From Cytidiella melzeri (Eukaryota > Basidiomycota > Agaricomycetes > Polyporales > Irpicaceae), in NCBI GenBank assembly GCA_022592445.1, contig JABYQR010000066.1:1-64000 (forward strand): a stretch of 64,000 bases of DNA, written 5' to 3'. This document shows, piece by piece, positions 12,172 to 24,800 of this stretch; position 1 is the stretch's first letter; each line of letters begins with the position of its first letter. The translations under genes and the position numbers were made by a program. Below the pieces are notes generated by a model. It saw nothing but the letters and a program-made list of their open reading frames with translations, ran no database searches and had not been told where the DNA came from.

Positions 12172-13499
12172 ATGCATGCATTTCATAGGTCGACGGTTTA
12201 CCCTGTCCCCAGGATACCTCCCGAGTTGAGCGACAGAATCATCGACTACCTCCGCGATGACGCCTGCGCACTATCTACATGCAGTCTCATTTGCAAGACT
12301 TGGCTACCCCGCACACGCTACAACCGCTTCAACACCCTCGTTATCGATGCTAGGTCCGGCGGAGGTTTGTTACCACTGCTCGCCAGGACCCCAGCCATCC
12401 AGCCTGTCGTCCGGGTCCTGCGCATTTGCTACCGGAAAAAATCTGGGATTGGTCCAGCACGCGGGTGGATCTGGGAAGGCCCGCTTCTAAACGCAGTGAC
12501 ATGCATGCTACCAAACGTTGAGCAGCTCGAATTGGATAACATTGACCTGCATGCGTGTATGGTGAAAGTCCTCCAGCACAATCTCCGCCATGTTCATACG
12601 CTGTACCTCACCCAAGTCCACCTGCCTGGCCCATGGGTGCTCTTCATGCTCTTGATGTTTTTCACCAACGTGCGAAACCTCTATCTCGCCGACGTGTTCC
12701 TGCACCACAAACCCTCCAATGACCAAATCGCCCACTGCCCGTCCGATTTAGAAGCCTCAACCGATGCACAAACATTGACTACGCTGCGCTTTCAGTCACG
12801 TACGTCTGGCGACATCATTGCTCCGTCTGTCTTTCATTGGCTGGTGACCTGCAACATGCACACCAACATCACCACCCTTCAAATCCCTGACATCCGGAAG
12901 ACTGATGTTCCCAAAACGATGGCTCTCTTGCGCGCTCTGGGGCCGACACTCCAGCATTTGTACATTGGCTTCTCAGACTATGATCGAGCCGTGACCCACG
13001 GTACGTCAATCATCTCCCCCCCGAATGTTTAGGCTTTGTGTTTGTACATACTTGGAACGTGCGTGCTGATACGAATAACCCAATTTTAGACGTCTCCAAT
13101 GGGATACTCACCTTGAAGCACTGCACCGGACTACGCACTCTCGGTCTCTGGTCAATCAACCTCGTATCCCCGTTGGAGGTCATGAAGGGAACAACACACT
13201 CACAACAGCACACATGGGTATCCGAACTCCTCGCGAGCTGCTCCTCGTCCTCGATCGAGCATGTCCATCTCCGCATTAGAGCAGGCGGGGCAGACTACAA
13301 GCATCTAACCTATTTCGACTGGGCCCGAGTGGACAGCGTCCTTTGCGAGCGTGCGCACTACGGTGCCCTTCGTCGATTGACGTGCGAGATAATCAGGGGC
13401 GATAGCGTGAAGGAGACGGTTGTGCCGTATATCAAATCCCAACTGACCGAGATGGACCGGAGGGAGGACGTGATCATGCGGTTCTTGCAGCGGATATAA
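12172..13499 (+). CDS. F-box domain protein
   Basis: Two exons (12172-13000 and 13090-13499) give 412 residues. Residues about 14-50 read RIPPELSDRIIDYLRDD then STCSLICKTWLPRTRYNRF, the F-box pattern found in many multicopy Agaricomycete proteins. The rest has irregular leucine-rich spacing (for example NVEQLELDNIDLHAC, NVRNLYLADVFL, LRTLGLWSINLV) that may form LRR-like repeats. F-box proteins link substrates to SCF ubiquitin ligases through Skp1. The substrate is unknown, and such families expand quickly in these fungi. The frame starts only six residues before the conserved region, so an upstream exon is unlikely but not excluded. Confidence 0.8.
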
Positions 13500-13850
13500 G
13501 AGGCGCATTGACTCTTGGTGGCGCAGTGGAAGAGAGAAGGAAAGGTCGGGATGAGTAAGAATAGGTCCGGCAAAAGTAATTGCACAATTGTTGTTCTTGT
13601 TTTGACATACCACGACAGATCCGCATGTCGACATCTTTCCCATGCGGCATGGACGGCCCACCGGTGTGAAAGAAACATCCGTCCGCGTACAATACAAACC
13701 TCATGTTCCAGTTTCTGCTCTGTAATCCAAAAGTACATTGAGAGATATGGGGGATGGATGGGAGATAGTAGACAGCAGACAATGCCCAGGCTACACATGC
13801 CGAACTACGCTAGTTGGTAATTAAGCTGGAAAGCTGGAAATAACAACTTG
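13500..13850. other. Convergent spacer between F-box gene and PEX5
   Basis: This is the 351-bp spacer between convergent genes. Overlapping short frames on both strands have no recognisable features; it probably holds the two 3' UTRs. Confidence 0.5.
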
Positions 13851-16589
13851 TCAATGAATCAGTCTACTCGAGGAGCAAGGAGAAGTCTCGCCTTCCAAGT
13901 CGCGTCGATCACAAAGAGTCGCAAGATCCAGTCGGCGGAGATGCAGACAGCAGGTCTTCAAGCTGTCCCACAGTGCCGTAGAGGTGACACCACGCTTGTC
14001 GTCGGACCCGTCATGGTTTCGAATAGCATCAGCTTCTTGCAACGCAAGCGCGTCAAGGATGTGTGACGAAGCTTCTTGGTAACGCTGTGAATGTGAGTCA
14101 GCCTCGACGAGTCAACAAATATCCCGGTGACATGGGACGGCGCTCTCCCGCTTACACGAAGGTTTATGCATGAGATGCCGAGGTTGAATCTGTGTATCGT
14201 TGACAGCTAAGGATTGGCAAGTACAAAGAGTGAGTACGAAAGAGATGACTCACCTTGCTCTGATATACGATGGATTGAGCTCCAGAGCTTTGTAATAATA
14301 CTGGAGTGCATCCGATGCTTGCCCATTGTTGGCTAGCGTAGCACCAACTCGGTTGTACAGTTGCGGCTCCTGCGATACGATTGACAATGTTCTTGTGCGG
14401 TAGAGAAGAGAAAATCACTTACGTCTGGTCTCAGAGCGAGCGCCACCAAGAAGCAATCTTTCGATTTTTCGTAAGCCTGCGACAGTCGACCAAGAGGTCA
14501 GCATTAAATGACGCCACACCACTGAAAGTTGACACTAATACCTCGGTCGAGTTCATAAGGACTGCAAGCGCAATTTGAATGTCCGCATCGATCTCCTCAC
14601 CAGTACTCCGTGACATATGAACCAGACAATTCACAAGGTACGTGGTTTTGTCCATCTGGGTCATATCGTCAGACATGGGGAATTGCCGTCGGTATTCTTC
14701 GACAGCACCGCTGTATCGCTGGTTGCGGTTGACCCATTCCTGAATCGCTGCATGCGCGCCGACTCTATTGCCATCGTTGGTGTGCGATATGGCAATTGCG
14801 ACCCAAGACGGAAGGTGTTTCGGGTTGAGCTTCAGCGCTTGTCGTAGTGCGGATATCGCCTTCATCTCTCGCTCGTTCTCTTGCTGCTTGACTCCCAGTG
14901 AGTACCAAGCCTCCGCGTTCTTGGGATCACGTTGTACGGCAGCCTCCATCTGGAGTACACTCTAAAAGGCGTCTCATGAGCACGCCCGCAGTCAATATAT
15001 CGGGCTGTACGTACCTCATGCAGTGATTCCGACGAGTAAGAATGCATCGAATGATGCCTCGTTGCCTCGCTATTGAGGTATGGATTGTTTTGTGCGAACT
15101 GATAATCGGCAACCGAGCGTAGCCCGGTAGCCGTCACCTCAAACTTGGACCAATCGTCCTGCAACTTGTCCCACTCTGCAGTCTGGGCTTGCAATCCAGA
15201 AGGTAAGCCGGGGTGCTGCTCGGCCATCTGAGGGTTATGGTACTTGATGTAAGCGTCGTTTTCTTGCCGGAAGTAGGCATCAATCTCGTCTTCCGCAGAC
15301 ATTCCGTTGGACTCGTCTACCGCCGGCGTTTGCGGTACTTGAATGAGATCGACTGTCGAGGAGTGATAGCCGTAGGCTGATGGGATAGGACGCTCGACGG
15401 CTCTGCCTTTGCCTTTCACGTCCGAGGTAGCCTGAAAGTCAGTCGCCCATCCGTTGATGCCCTCTGACTGGATCCCTTCCTTCGGGACCATCTTGTCGCC
15501 TTCGACGGTGACATCTCCGTCCCTTAGCTGCTTCATCAACCCTAGAAACGCGCTCTTCTGGAACTTCGGGTTCTGCTCGTTCTGAACAGCCTGGATGAGA
15601 GACCCGGCCGCGCGCGCGAGTTCGTCAGGATCTTCAGCTCTTCTCGTTAGAGCTTCTTCCGTAACGGTCTCGGGCAGTACATGTACCGACTCGTGAGTAG
15701 AGAAGGCTTCGTTCCATTTCAAGTCTGATGACAAAGATAGTGTCAGACATACACTTTCCATTAGATAAGCTAGCCGGTTTGACTAACCATCAACTTGGTA
15801 TTGAGGACTTTGGGCGAGCTGTGGCGTGCTAGCCTGGCCAAGTGCGTTGAAGGGTCGTTGATATGTCATGGAACTCATTCTGTTCACGAATCCAGGTGCC
15901 CACGTCGTAGGTTCTAAACCACGATGAATCACGAATCCGCGGAGGAAGTAGAGAAAGACTATACATACCTGGTTGATGTGTGCCACCCATTTCTTGATGA
16001 ATTGGCGACGCGTGAACTGGCTGAGGTTGCGATAGAAATGCCTGTGTCAGCGCGCTTTGCGTTTCCCTACCCGGAGGGTGTTGCATGAAATCCGACGCCC
16101 ACGCCGTCGACGAAACTTTCATTGACGGAGTCGAGTGCAAAGGCGTCTGAGCATGACTGGACGCAGTGGCGGGTAGGGCATTGTGCATGAGCGACAAGTC
16201 GAATGGCGCAGGTGATGCAGATGAGCTTCCGACATTGGCACTGAAGAAACGCGCAGCGTCTTGATCTATGCCTGGCGTACTGGTATATTGCGAACGGAAC
16301 ACCTAGAAAACGTATGAGAATGACGGAAGACATCTGAATCACACGGCGGTGACGGTAGGCCTACAAACCTCTTTAGATGACCCTGCGCGACCTGCACCGA
16401 AGTGATCCTGCGGAAAAAGTCAGGGATGGATCGTAAGTGAAATGACCGTGTGCTTGGAAATACACGTTTGGCTACAACTTGAAGACGTACTTGCTGAAGT
16501 CCTCTATCCCTGTCAAGCTGCTTCGTAAGCCCTTGTAAAGGGTTTATAGGCCCACAATCAGCACCATTGACGAGCATAGGTAGAGCCAT
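13851..16589 (-). CDS. PEX5: PEX5, peroxisomal targeting signal 1 receptor
   Basis: Ten exons (16589-16491, 16407-16369, 16302-15969, 15913-15788, 15724-15015, 14961-14542, 14476-14423, 14369-14254, 14189-14156, 14084-13851) join in frame to 721 residues. The N-terminus MALPMLVNGADCGPINPLQG carries the conserved cysteine that is ubiquitinated for receptor recycling (Cys12 here). The disordered middle has WxxxF/Y-type motifs (WASDF, WNEAF, WATDF). The C-terminal half is a TPR array (for example AEAWYSLGVKQQENE, PQLYNRVGATLANNGQASDAL, NLGISCINL) that binds C-terminal SKL signals. The protein shuttles matrix enzymes to the peroxisomal docking complex. The repeat containing NLGISCINL is spread over very short exons of 34 and 54 nt. 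Confidence 0.95.
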
Positions 16590-18217
16590 GGTGGTCGTGT
16601 GGATGCTTTCAGGATGAGCTCGACTCGGAGTAGTACAATGCTGCAGCAGTGATTTACGCCTGTCCCCAGCGCATGATGCGATCTTTGCCGGGGCGGCTGC
16701 AGTGCGGCCATCCCATGTGATTATTACTGAGTAGCACAAATCATGCTTAAGTAGTCATCGATGGCACGTCGTTAATATTCCGAACGAGGTAACGCCAGTG
16801 GAGAGTAGCGTTATGAAGCTTTCTCAAGACAACTTTACGCAATGAGTTGAGCTGATTTGTTTCTGTTTTGGATTCTAAGTGTGTGGCGGTTTCAACATAC
16901 GGCAGGCGTCTGTTTCTCCCTTTTTCGATGAGCGCCACAAGGGTGTTTGTGACTGCTTCGGTCACAAATGTCTGTGCCTGATTGAAAGCAAAAAAAAATA
17001 ACCACCATCACACCACGGCAGATGTCACTCAGGCGCGGCTGCATTTTTTCTTGGTTCCAAAACTCACACTTGAGACGTCTTTCAGCCAAGTTCCGTCGTT
17101 GCCATTCGCTAACAATGCGATACACCTTCAAACAGTCATATATCGTCTCTCTCAAGATTAATTACCAAGATCGAGGCTCGTTTCATCATAAGGCTTTCGG
17201 TAGGAGCATAATACGGCAGCAAAATTCCCCGGTCGAAACACACACTGACGGGCTCCTGTGGCATATTTATTCAAGCTCAGGACAGGCTCAGGGGTTTTGC
17301 AGATAAATAAACGTCAATAATACATAGCCTTTACTTGGTGTTTAGCAACCCCAGCAGGTAGTATGAAAATATCAAACAAGTTATAGCAGGTAGTTGTGAC
17401 GATTGTGTACTGCCTCCCGTCATGCATCACGTTTGAAAAGTCTGGACTGGTCTGAGCCGTCCTCGCGATTGGATCCCTATTGCGGTGTAACCACTACACT
17501 TTGCAATAGTTGACGTAGGGTGGTCCGAACACTGTTGGATGACGGACAGGAGGAAAGTCCAACAAGTTCAAGTTCAACTGCTCGTATTTTTGAGGAATCG
17601 CGCTATAATTGTCCATCTCTGTGCTTGGTCACTTGCACTTCAAAAACGGGTCATAAGCCATACGCAGTGCCGCGGAGCGCTGAGACAGTCCCACAACTGG
17701 CATTAATCAAGTGCCGCAACGTAAAACGAAACTCCAGCCACCACCTCCCGCCACCTGACACCTGTTTAGGAATAGCATCCCACAAATATTAGAAATTCTC
17801 TTCTGCCGGTTTGTGATGGGTTGCCCACATAACAGGTACCTTGCCAAGATAATCTGAGAAAATGCACGTTTGGTTTGGAAAAGTCTTGTAACATCAATTC
17901 TCGGAGCATGGAGTGTGCGGGTTGTAAACCCCATAGTTAAGACCCACCACCTGTAGGGTACCTGATTACAACCAACATGATCTGGACGTATAGAAACAGG
18001 ATAATATGCAGCGAAATGTGCGAAGGTTGTACATGTACTGGAATACCTAGACACCTTGCAAGTCGTGCTTAATAAGTATAAGTAAGAGATAAAACACCAA
18101 ACAGCCTTATTGTTACAGTTCGAATGCGGTGTGGTATGAGGGATAGCGCTAAGCGCTAAGCCATGACGAGGAACGATGCTATGGCGTTGCAAGTCGTGAT
18201 CGTTTTGAGACGCGGAG
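16590..18217. other. Upstream region of PEX5 and 3' region of C2H2 gene
   Basis: About 1.6 kb without an independent supported gene. The only long frame (17,707-18,348, minus) overlaps the last exon of the C2H2 gene in another frame; see the finding on microexon skipping. Confidence 0.5.
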
Positions 18218-19687
18218 TCATTGAGGGGTAGAAGTCCTGCGATCGGAGCCGTTACTCTGCGATCCCTCAGGCTCACAATCTTCGTCGTGAGGACTTTGAC
18301 GAGACACGAGGGCGACTGCGTCGGCAGTTTGTTTGCAATCAGTGCCACCTTCAGATCGCACTGTCAGTAAAACCGCTTAGTGGAATGCCCTATGCACTAG
18401 AAGACGCGAAACGAAGACTCACAGTGTCGCTGTGTAACATGAGCGTGAAAGGAAGCAGAGAGAGACACGATCAGTCCAATGCATCGCCAATTTGGAGAAT
18501 GTCGACTTACGTTGAGAGCGTCGAGTCTGCTGAAGGTTTTCCCGCAACCTTGACAGACATTCGTTGTTTGCGATCTCGTCGCATGAAGGGCCTGGTGTCG
18601 CCTGGAGTAGAGATTAATATACGGTTTACATCGCGCTGAGCTCCTTTGAGATCAAGCCACTCACTTGCAATCGTGCTGGCGTGCAAAGCCTTTGCCACAC
18701 CCGGGCCACTCACAGATGAACGGCCTCTCCTCAGTGTGCGAGCGCAAATGCCCTGCAAGAAGCGGCGTCAGATCCGATCAAAACCTGTGAGATCGAGCTC
18801 GGGGACGTACCTCGAAGATTGAAGCGACGAGTGAACGTGCTTCCGCAACCAGGGACAGGACACCGAAAATTGGCTTCGTTCCGTCGGCGACTCGCGCTCG
18901 CGGCCTGGGTGGCACTCGTCGTGACCTGCTGCTTCTCGACCTGCAAGATCGGAGGTAGGCGAGTGCTGGACGAAGTCGATCCGCTGATGCCTGCCCATGA
19001 TGGCGAGGAGGAGGAGGAGGGCATCAGACGCGATTGTTCGTAGAGGTATGCAGCTTGCGGAGCCCGCTCTGCCTCTCCGCTGAGAGGGCTTCTCCGAGTC
19101 TCACGACGAGCTGTGTTCCCGGATATGGTGGGAACGCCCTGAGGCATTTGCGCCGATGGCGAGCTGGACGCGACAGGTGGCTGCGGCTGGTTATGGTTAT
19201 TGGGGTGACTTTGAGCAGGAGCGGCCAGCGCAAGGGACTGCATCGGTGTAGAGTCTGAGGACTGTGGCGAGGGCAACTGGTGATGTTGTCGTCGCTGTTG
19301 TTGTTGTTGGTGCTGCTGTAAGGATGATGAATGATGCATATGCGAAGCGCCAGGATATCGCTGTCTGCTGGTGGAAGGATGATTGGATACGTTATTCATG
19401 GGATACATGGAAGGCTGCATGCCGGCAAAGAGCGACGGATCGCCTCTGAACCTTCCTGCGATCCCGCCTGGCACAGTGCCACCAGGGGCGCGGTGAACAT
19501 AGGTGGTGTAGCCCTGGGACGAGGGCATGTTGTGTTGGTGTGCGTTGGCAGAGGACATGTAGGCGTGTGAGATGGGGGTGGTTGGGGAGTTGACAGGGTA
19601 GTATTCGCGGGCGAGAGAATCATAGATGTGCTGTGGATAAGCGTGCATGTTGAAGGCCGGCGCGTGCATTCTACTGTCGACTTCCAT
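18218..19687 (-). CDS. CRZ1-like C2H2 zinc-finger transcription factor
   Basis: Five exons (19687-18811, 18752-18665, 18601-18511, 18429-18423, 18360-18218) join in frame to 401 residues. The N-terminal 270 residues are low complexity, with Gln/His runs and Ser/Pro-rich blocks. Three C2H2 fingers follow: [20 protein letters not shown] plus [26 protein letters not shown]; and [20 protein letters not shown]. The spacing and the words FARQHD and DALNRHLRSE resemble calcineurin-responsive CRZ1 proteins, nuclear calcium/stress regulators, but I cannot separate CRZ1 from related fungal C2H2 factors. Exon 4 is only 7 nt and supplies the first zinc-ligand His of finger 3. No calcineurin-docking PxIxIT motif was identified. 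Confidence 0.8.
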
Positions 19688-19831
19688 CGTAATTGACGCT
19701 TGAAGAGTATGCAGTGCCTGAGTGTCGTCTGTGTCGTGCAGTGCCTGCTGATGGTGGGGAGGGTGGACGATGGTGAGGAGGGCGGCAAGTGTTGATAGCT
19801 AGATGTGTGGGATAGCAGAGCAACAAGGCCT

Positions 19832-19839
19832 TTTATAAA
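19832..19839 (-). promoter_or_regulatory. TATA box of C2H2 gene
   Basis: On the minus strand the sequence reads TTATAAAA within CTTTATAAAAGG, about 145 bp upstream of the ATG at 19,687, a good TATA position for an inducible regulator gene. Confidence 0.5.
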
Positions 19840-22627
19840 GCTGGCCCACAGAGTGCTGCATGCCGAGGGAGGGGAGACAGAGCGCCTTGATTATAATATT
19901 ATAATCGGACATGTCAGACGTTGTTTCGAGCTGCAGATCTCTGAGATTCGAATACTCCCCGATGAGCGCTCGCAGCCCGACACGCCGTACGGTGTCACAG
20001 TGTCAGTGCCCGAAAGCCGCCGGATCAACACCCACCCAAACAGGAGACTCCATGATGGCCTGATGCGAGACCCTGGTCACCCCTCTGCCACTGTGGCCAC
20101 CTCTTTTACTGAGCAGGCGCCATCAGCAGTCATTCATGATTACCACATGATGATACACACACACAGCCTTCTTGTCAACGATCGAAGGACCAATAGACTC
20201 CCTCTGACAACCGTACCGCAACACAGATCAATGGATTTGGTATCGCAATCATCCAGTGCTTTGCGGAGCTGACTGCCATAAAACTTGAGCAAATCTCCCT
20301 CAAAGATAAATTAAATCTCCACCAAACACGAAGCGTGTGTCACTACGAGATGGTTTGAGCTCCAGCCCAAACAAATTTAACCGCAACGTGATCACGATCG
20401 GGAGGTACTCACTTCAAAACACAGCTCGTAGTAATTGTGCGCCACAGCAGTGAGAAACACCACAAAGGGCACATTGACGCCAGTGGCGGCTCGAGTGTCC
20501 CGGAACTGAGGAACATCGTCTCTACGTACACAGCCCTGTCTCAGATGTCGAGGTAAAAAAGCACATCCTTGCGCTTCCGCACCGGACTTGAAAGCTTGAT
20601 GTGTCAGTCAGGCTTGATTCAGTCCAGCTTTTAATCAAGATGCATCTCTTCCTCACTAGGGCCGCACCGACCACAGCATGCTCTGTGACAGAAAGTACTC
20701 CTCACCGTACTTGTGAGACATAACATGTCGCAGCCGCCTGATCAAAAACTATTGAACAGCTCAGATGTTAGACAGCAATACACGCACCGTATACGACCAC
20801 TGAGTGCATGCCAGTGATCTTGCCGGGTTACGTTTATATATTCCGCCAAGGACGGAGGCCATCAACCGCACATTTTAAGACACTGTGATGGGCATATTTC
20901 CAGTGACAGCGAGTGCTTGATCTCGACTGCTGCTGATTCCGGTACAAAACTCCGCGCAACGACTGGTCTCCGAAAAAAAAATGTTAGGAACGTATCTCTT
21001 TTGGCTGTTCGTGAAATCGTACCGATTTACGGACACTGTCGATTCGATGAACCCCTAAAGGTCTCCAGGAGGACTGCTTCAGCCCAGCTTGGCAGGCGTA
21101 AATCAGCGATGGTTACCCGAAGGTGGCTGAGCTCCAGAGTTCAAAAAAAGGAGCGAATGTGGCACAGCTGACTTCACCGCGACAGCTTGCGGCTGCGTCC
21201 CTGCGTCCGGATGTTTAAAAAAAGTTTTCGAAACATGATTGTCTCTACGCACATTTTGAAAAAGACTCGTCCAGAGCCTGCCGTTGCGAGATGCGCGTAC
21301 ATGATCTTAATTTGCACCGCGCGCTTGAGCACGTTGGCTTCGTTTCACATCCAGAGTGCACAGGTATTGTACCGGCTAGTAGAGATATGTGTATGAGCCG
21401 CCAGGGAGTTCAGATTTCAACCGATGACAATCCGCGCTAGTGAAACAAAGAGCTCTGTTCCGTGACGCGTGTTCTTCCCAAAAGCGTCGGTTACACTTTG
21501 TGAGACGAGCCCTGGATTATCTATTAGAATAACAGATTAGAGGAGCAAGCTAGAAAAGCTGGAATAGCTGCTTACGGGCATGGGTACCGCGACTAGCGTA
21601 TTGTTCGGAACGATTGGCGTGATAGACATCATAACATGACTCTCCGATGGCAAAAATCGCATTCAGAGTTGCGGGGGAGCATGTGGTACGGTGTCAATTA
21701 TGGCATATACCACGCAAAGCCACTGGTAGGTCCCTAGATAACAAGTCCGCATCAAGGGATTGGCACGGTCTTTCGGAGGGAGCGAAAGGGTTGGCACTGC
21801 GGAACCCTGTCACGTAGATGCACGTGGGGTTGACCTGTCTCCAACATCTGGTTGCTGATTGCAGGTCGGTGGGGTACAAAAAACTGTTGAGGTGTCATTT
21901 CGTTCCAAATTCAGTTGTACCTTTTGTGCGCGAGCGGAACAAGGGTCTTGGTTTCCAAGTTGTCATATATGCGCTCAAGCGCGAATCTCCTCGACATACA
22001 AGCTAACGAGCAGTTCTGGGCCGTTGCGGCGCAGCCTGACTGCTGTCCCACTGGGTGCTTGATGATTGTCGGAGGAAAGCACCTCTTTCACGATAGGCTT
22101 TGGAGAGCTTTTCGTCAAGACGAGGGACAGGAACCTGCTGTGTAGTACTAACCGATGCACAAATAGCGTTTGACTTGCGGTCCATGAAGCTTTCAAGTCA
22201 AGTCGTTCGTTACACGTTACGTTCCTTCTTTGTTACAATTGTAGCTTGCGACGCCACCGATTGATCCCGATTCGGTTGAAACCGGATAGCAGGACGCACT
22301 CCTCATTAATTCCTGTCCGCACCAACATATGTAGTCTACAGATCAAAGAGAGAGAGGTAAACAAGTCTCAGCGCTGCAGCCACATATTCAATCCTCATTG
22401 TACCTTCCGATGCTGCTCGGAATTCGAGAGATCTAACAGATGTGACTTTGCTGCCATTTTAGGCCATTCTGCCCATCTCTGGCCGAATCTCGCATTGTCT
22501 GCCAACAACCGCGACATCGATTACGGTACGTTGTACACTGGGAAGATGAGACAAAGATGACCGTGCATTCTTGCAACACCCTTGCACCTGTAATTTACTG
22601 ACAAGCTCCTCTACCTCACCTACAGCG
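19840..22627. other. 2.8-kb divergent intergenic region
   Basis: This lies between the divergent C2H2 and MRI1 genes. No gene is supported on either strand; the longest frames (about 155 codons at 19,805) have no motif. The size suits a long regulatory region for the C2H2 gene, but no defined elements beyond the TATA box were found. Confidence 0.5.
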
Positions 22628-24147
22628 ATGGTCGGCTTAACCTCTATACGGACGAGCGGTCACAAAATCGAAATTGTGAATCAGTTGCTTCTGCCACACA
22701 CCGTCGAGTTTATCCCGATCGACACTGTCGAAGAGGCGCACGATGCGATAAAGTCTATGAAGGTATGTTTTGCCAAGTGCACCATACATACGCCTTAGGT
22801 TGATACCCGTCTGACTGCACTAGATTCGCGGCGCGCCAGCCATCGCGTCGCTCGCAGCTTTGATTGTATCTTCAGAGATTGCTCGTGGCTTGGAGACTAC
22901 ACCACCTCCATCATTCCTGGAGTCTCCTCAGGCACTAAAAGAGTTCATCGAGCCTAAACTCAGCTACCTCTTCACCGCACGCCCGACCGCTGTCAATCTC
23001 GGTGCAGCCACCCGAAGACTTGCAAACACCCTGCAGTCAGGGCTTGACGCGGGAAAGGACGCAAAGATCATTGCCCAGGACCTCGTTGCAGAGGGGTTGG
23101 CTATTGATAGCGAAGATGTTTCGCGCAATAAAGCAATGTCAAAGTGGGGCGGGGATTGGCTCATGGAGCAGGTAAAGAAGAAGGGTGGCTCCGGCACAGC
23201 GATCAACGTGATGACGGTCTGTAATACGGGCTCTTTGGCTACATCAGTGAGTTACCGTTTCCAACCGACGTGGACACACTTGGCTGTTTTGGACTCAACT
23301 CTCTGGCTAGGGATACGGAACAGCTCTGGGTCTCATTACTTATCTGCATGAGACGGGTAACCTGCAGAAGGCATTTTTCACACAGTCCACGCCGTACCAC
23401 CAAGGGTCCCGGTACGAATGCAGCAGCAGATCAGGCCTGCGAGTGATAGACTGACTGATCTATTCTGTGCAGACTGACGGCATATGAGCTGTTGTCGCTC
23501 AATATTCCATCAGTTATGCTTTGCGATAGCATGGTAGGATCACTATTCCAACATAACAACATCGCGGGAATTGGTACGTGCCCGAGTGTACTCCGCGGCG
23601 TCATCTTTGTCTCATATCGTTTGAACAATCTTAAGCGGTCGGCGCTGATCGCATCGCAAAGAATGGCGACACAGCGAACAAGGTACGCACATATCCTCCC
23701 TTTGCGAGCAAATCCTGACCTCGTTTTTTTCAAGGTTGGAACGTACAATGCCGCTGTTCTCGCAGCTCGCCATGGTATTCCGTTTATTGTTGTCGCTCCG
23801 GTGAGCACGGTCGATCTCGACGTTGAGGACGGATCAGGGTACGTCCAATCAAGTGGCACCGAACGTAAATTCGCACACTTATTTTCGACTGCATTAGCAT
23901 ACCGATAGAGCATCGCCCACCTCTTGAAGCTTGCCTAGTGCGAGGTGCTCTCTACCCGTTTGTTGCGAATGCAGATGGCACCAAGGCACAAGCAAGCGTG
24001 ATGGTCACGCCTGAAGGCCTGGAAGGAGTGTATAACCCTAGCTTTGACGTCACACCCGCAGAGCTCATCACTGCAATAGTGACGGAAAAGGGGGTAGCTG
24101 TGAAGGAAGATGGCAAAACGAGCTTTGATCTCAGCAAGATTGTATAG
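22628..24147 (+). CDS. MRI1: Methylthioribose-1-phosphate isomerase MRI1
   Basis: Seven exons (22628-22762, 22824-23246, 23311-23411, 23473-23573, 23636-23682, 23735-23838, 23898-24147) give 386 residues. Family landmarks include [33 protein letters not shown] with the catalytic cysteine, the [12 protein letters not shown] segment with the catalytic aspartate, [19 protein letters not shown] and the C-terminal [17 protein letters not shown]. The enzyme isomerises 5-methylthioribose-1-phosphate to methylthioribulose-1-phosphate in the methionine salvage pathway. It is related to eIF2B alpha/beta/delta, but the GADRIA-NGD motif and the cysteine mark the isomerase. Length matches fungal MRI1. Confidence 0.95.
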
Positions 24148-24443
24148 AAATACTAGAGATCGTCGTGTTATCCTCAGACTTGCAACATGAATTCGCGGGG
24201 TCCAGTTGAGCGTCGCTGCTATACAGGTCCGGCTACCCCGGTCGACTGGTATTGTCCGTGTACACCGGGGACCAACTTCACCACCTACGGCGGCGCACGA
24301 GGAGGTGAGACGTGACCGCGCGAACTGCGCCAGCTTGAGTCAGGGTAGATGTTGATTCAAGTGCAACTCTAATGAGATAGAATGATCTTGCGTCTCAGCA
24401 CTTACTTTACCAAAGCAACATGGTGGCTGTTGTGATCTTGGAT
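24148..24443. other. 3' region of MRI1
   Basis: Short spacer without a supported gene, leading into the promoter of the allantoin gene. Confidence 0.5.
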
Positions 24444-24459
24444 CTTATCTTATCTATCC
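24444..24459 (+). promoter_or_regulatory. Triple GATA-factor site upstream of allantoin gene
   Basis: The 16 bp CTTATCTTATCTATCC hold three GATA cores on the minus strand at 5-bp spacing (GATA-G, GATA-A, GATA-A). They lie about 345 bp upstream of the allantoicase start. AreA/NIT2/Gat1-type GATA factors bind such sites to activate nitrogen-catabolic genes when ammonium is scarce, and allantoin use is a classic target. The role here is inferred. Confidence 0.55.
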
Positions 24460-24800
24460 GTCACCTAGCGTCGGGATCCCGATCTCATCGTATGCGTTGC
24501 GCCGTGCCACCTGTTGTTTTCTACTTCAACTATGTAACAACACTGGTACTACGGATGGTTATAAATACGGGAGAGTTGCGTCTTCAAGTGACTCTTGTTC
24601 TTCAAGACTCTAACTAGTTTTGGTGAATAGTAATGCGTCCCTCATTCAATTGCTAGAGCGTAATTTGGCTAGTACTTATGTTGCGTTGACTCGGGATCGG
24701 CCGAGGCGGTCGATAACGACTCATCAGCATTGCATTGGGGTGGTCCGACTGATACCACAGCGACAGTATATTTTCGAACGACTTCAAGTTACCCGCTGCC

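Noticed and set aside
11618..12229. 203-codon plus-strand frame upstream of the F-box gene
   Set aside because: No motif, overlaps the F-box start in another frame and spans its TATA-like element. A frame of this length is expected about once by chance in a window of this size.
17461..17530. Possible tRNA-like segment (GGTGTAACCACTACAC)
   Set aside because: No acceptor stem or T-arm consensus could be folded around it.
17707..18348. 213-codon minus-strand frame as an independent gene
   Set aside because: Overlaps the last exon of the C2H2 gene, has unlikely composition and no own start context. Kept only as the possible tail if the microexon is skipped.
19805..20272. 155-codon plus-strand frame opposite the C2H2 promoter
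   Set aside because: No recognisable features, and it lies over the TATA element of the divergent gene.
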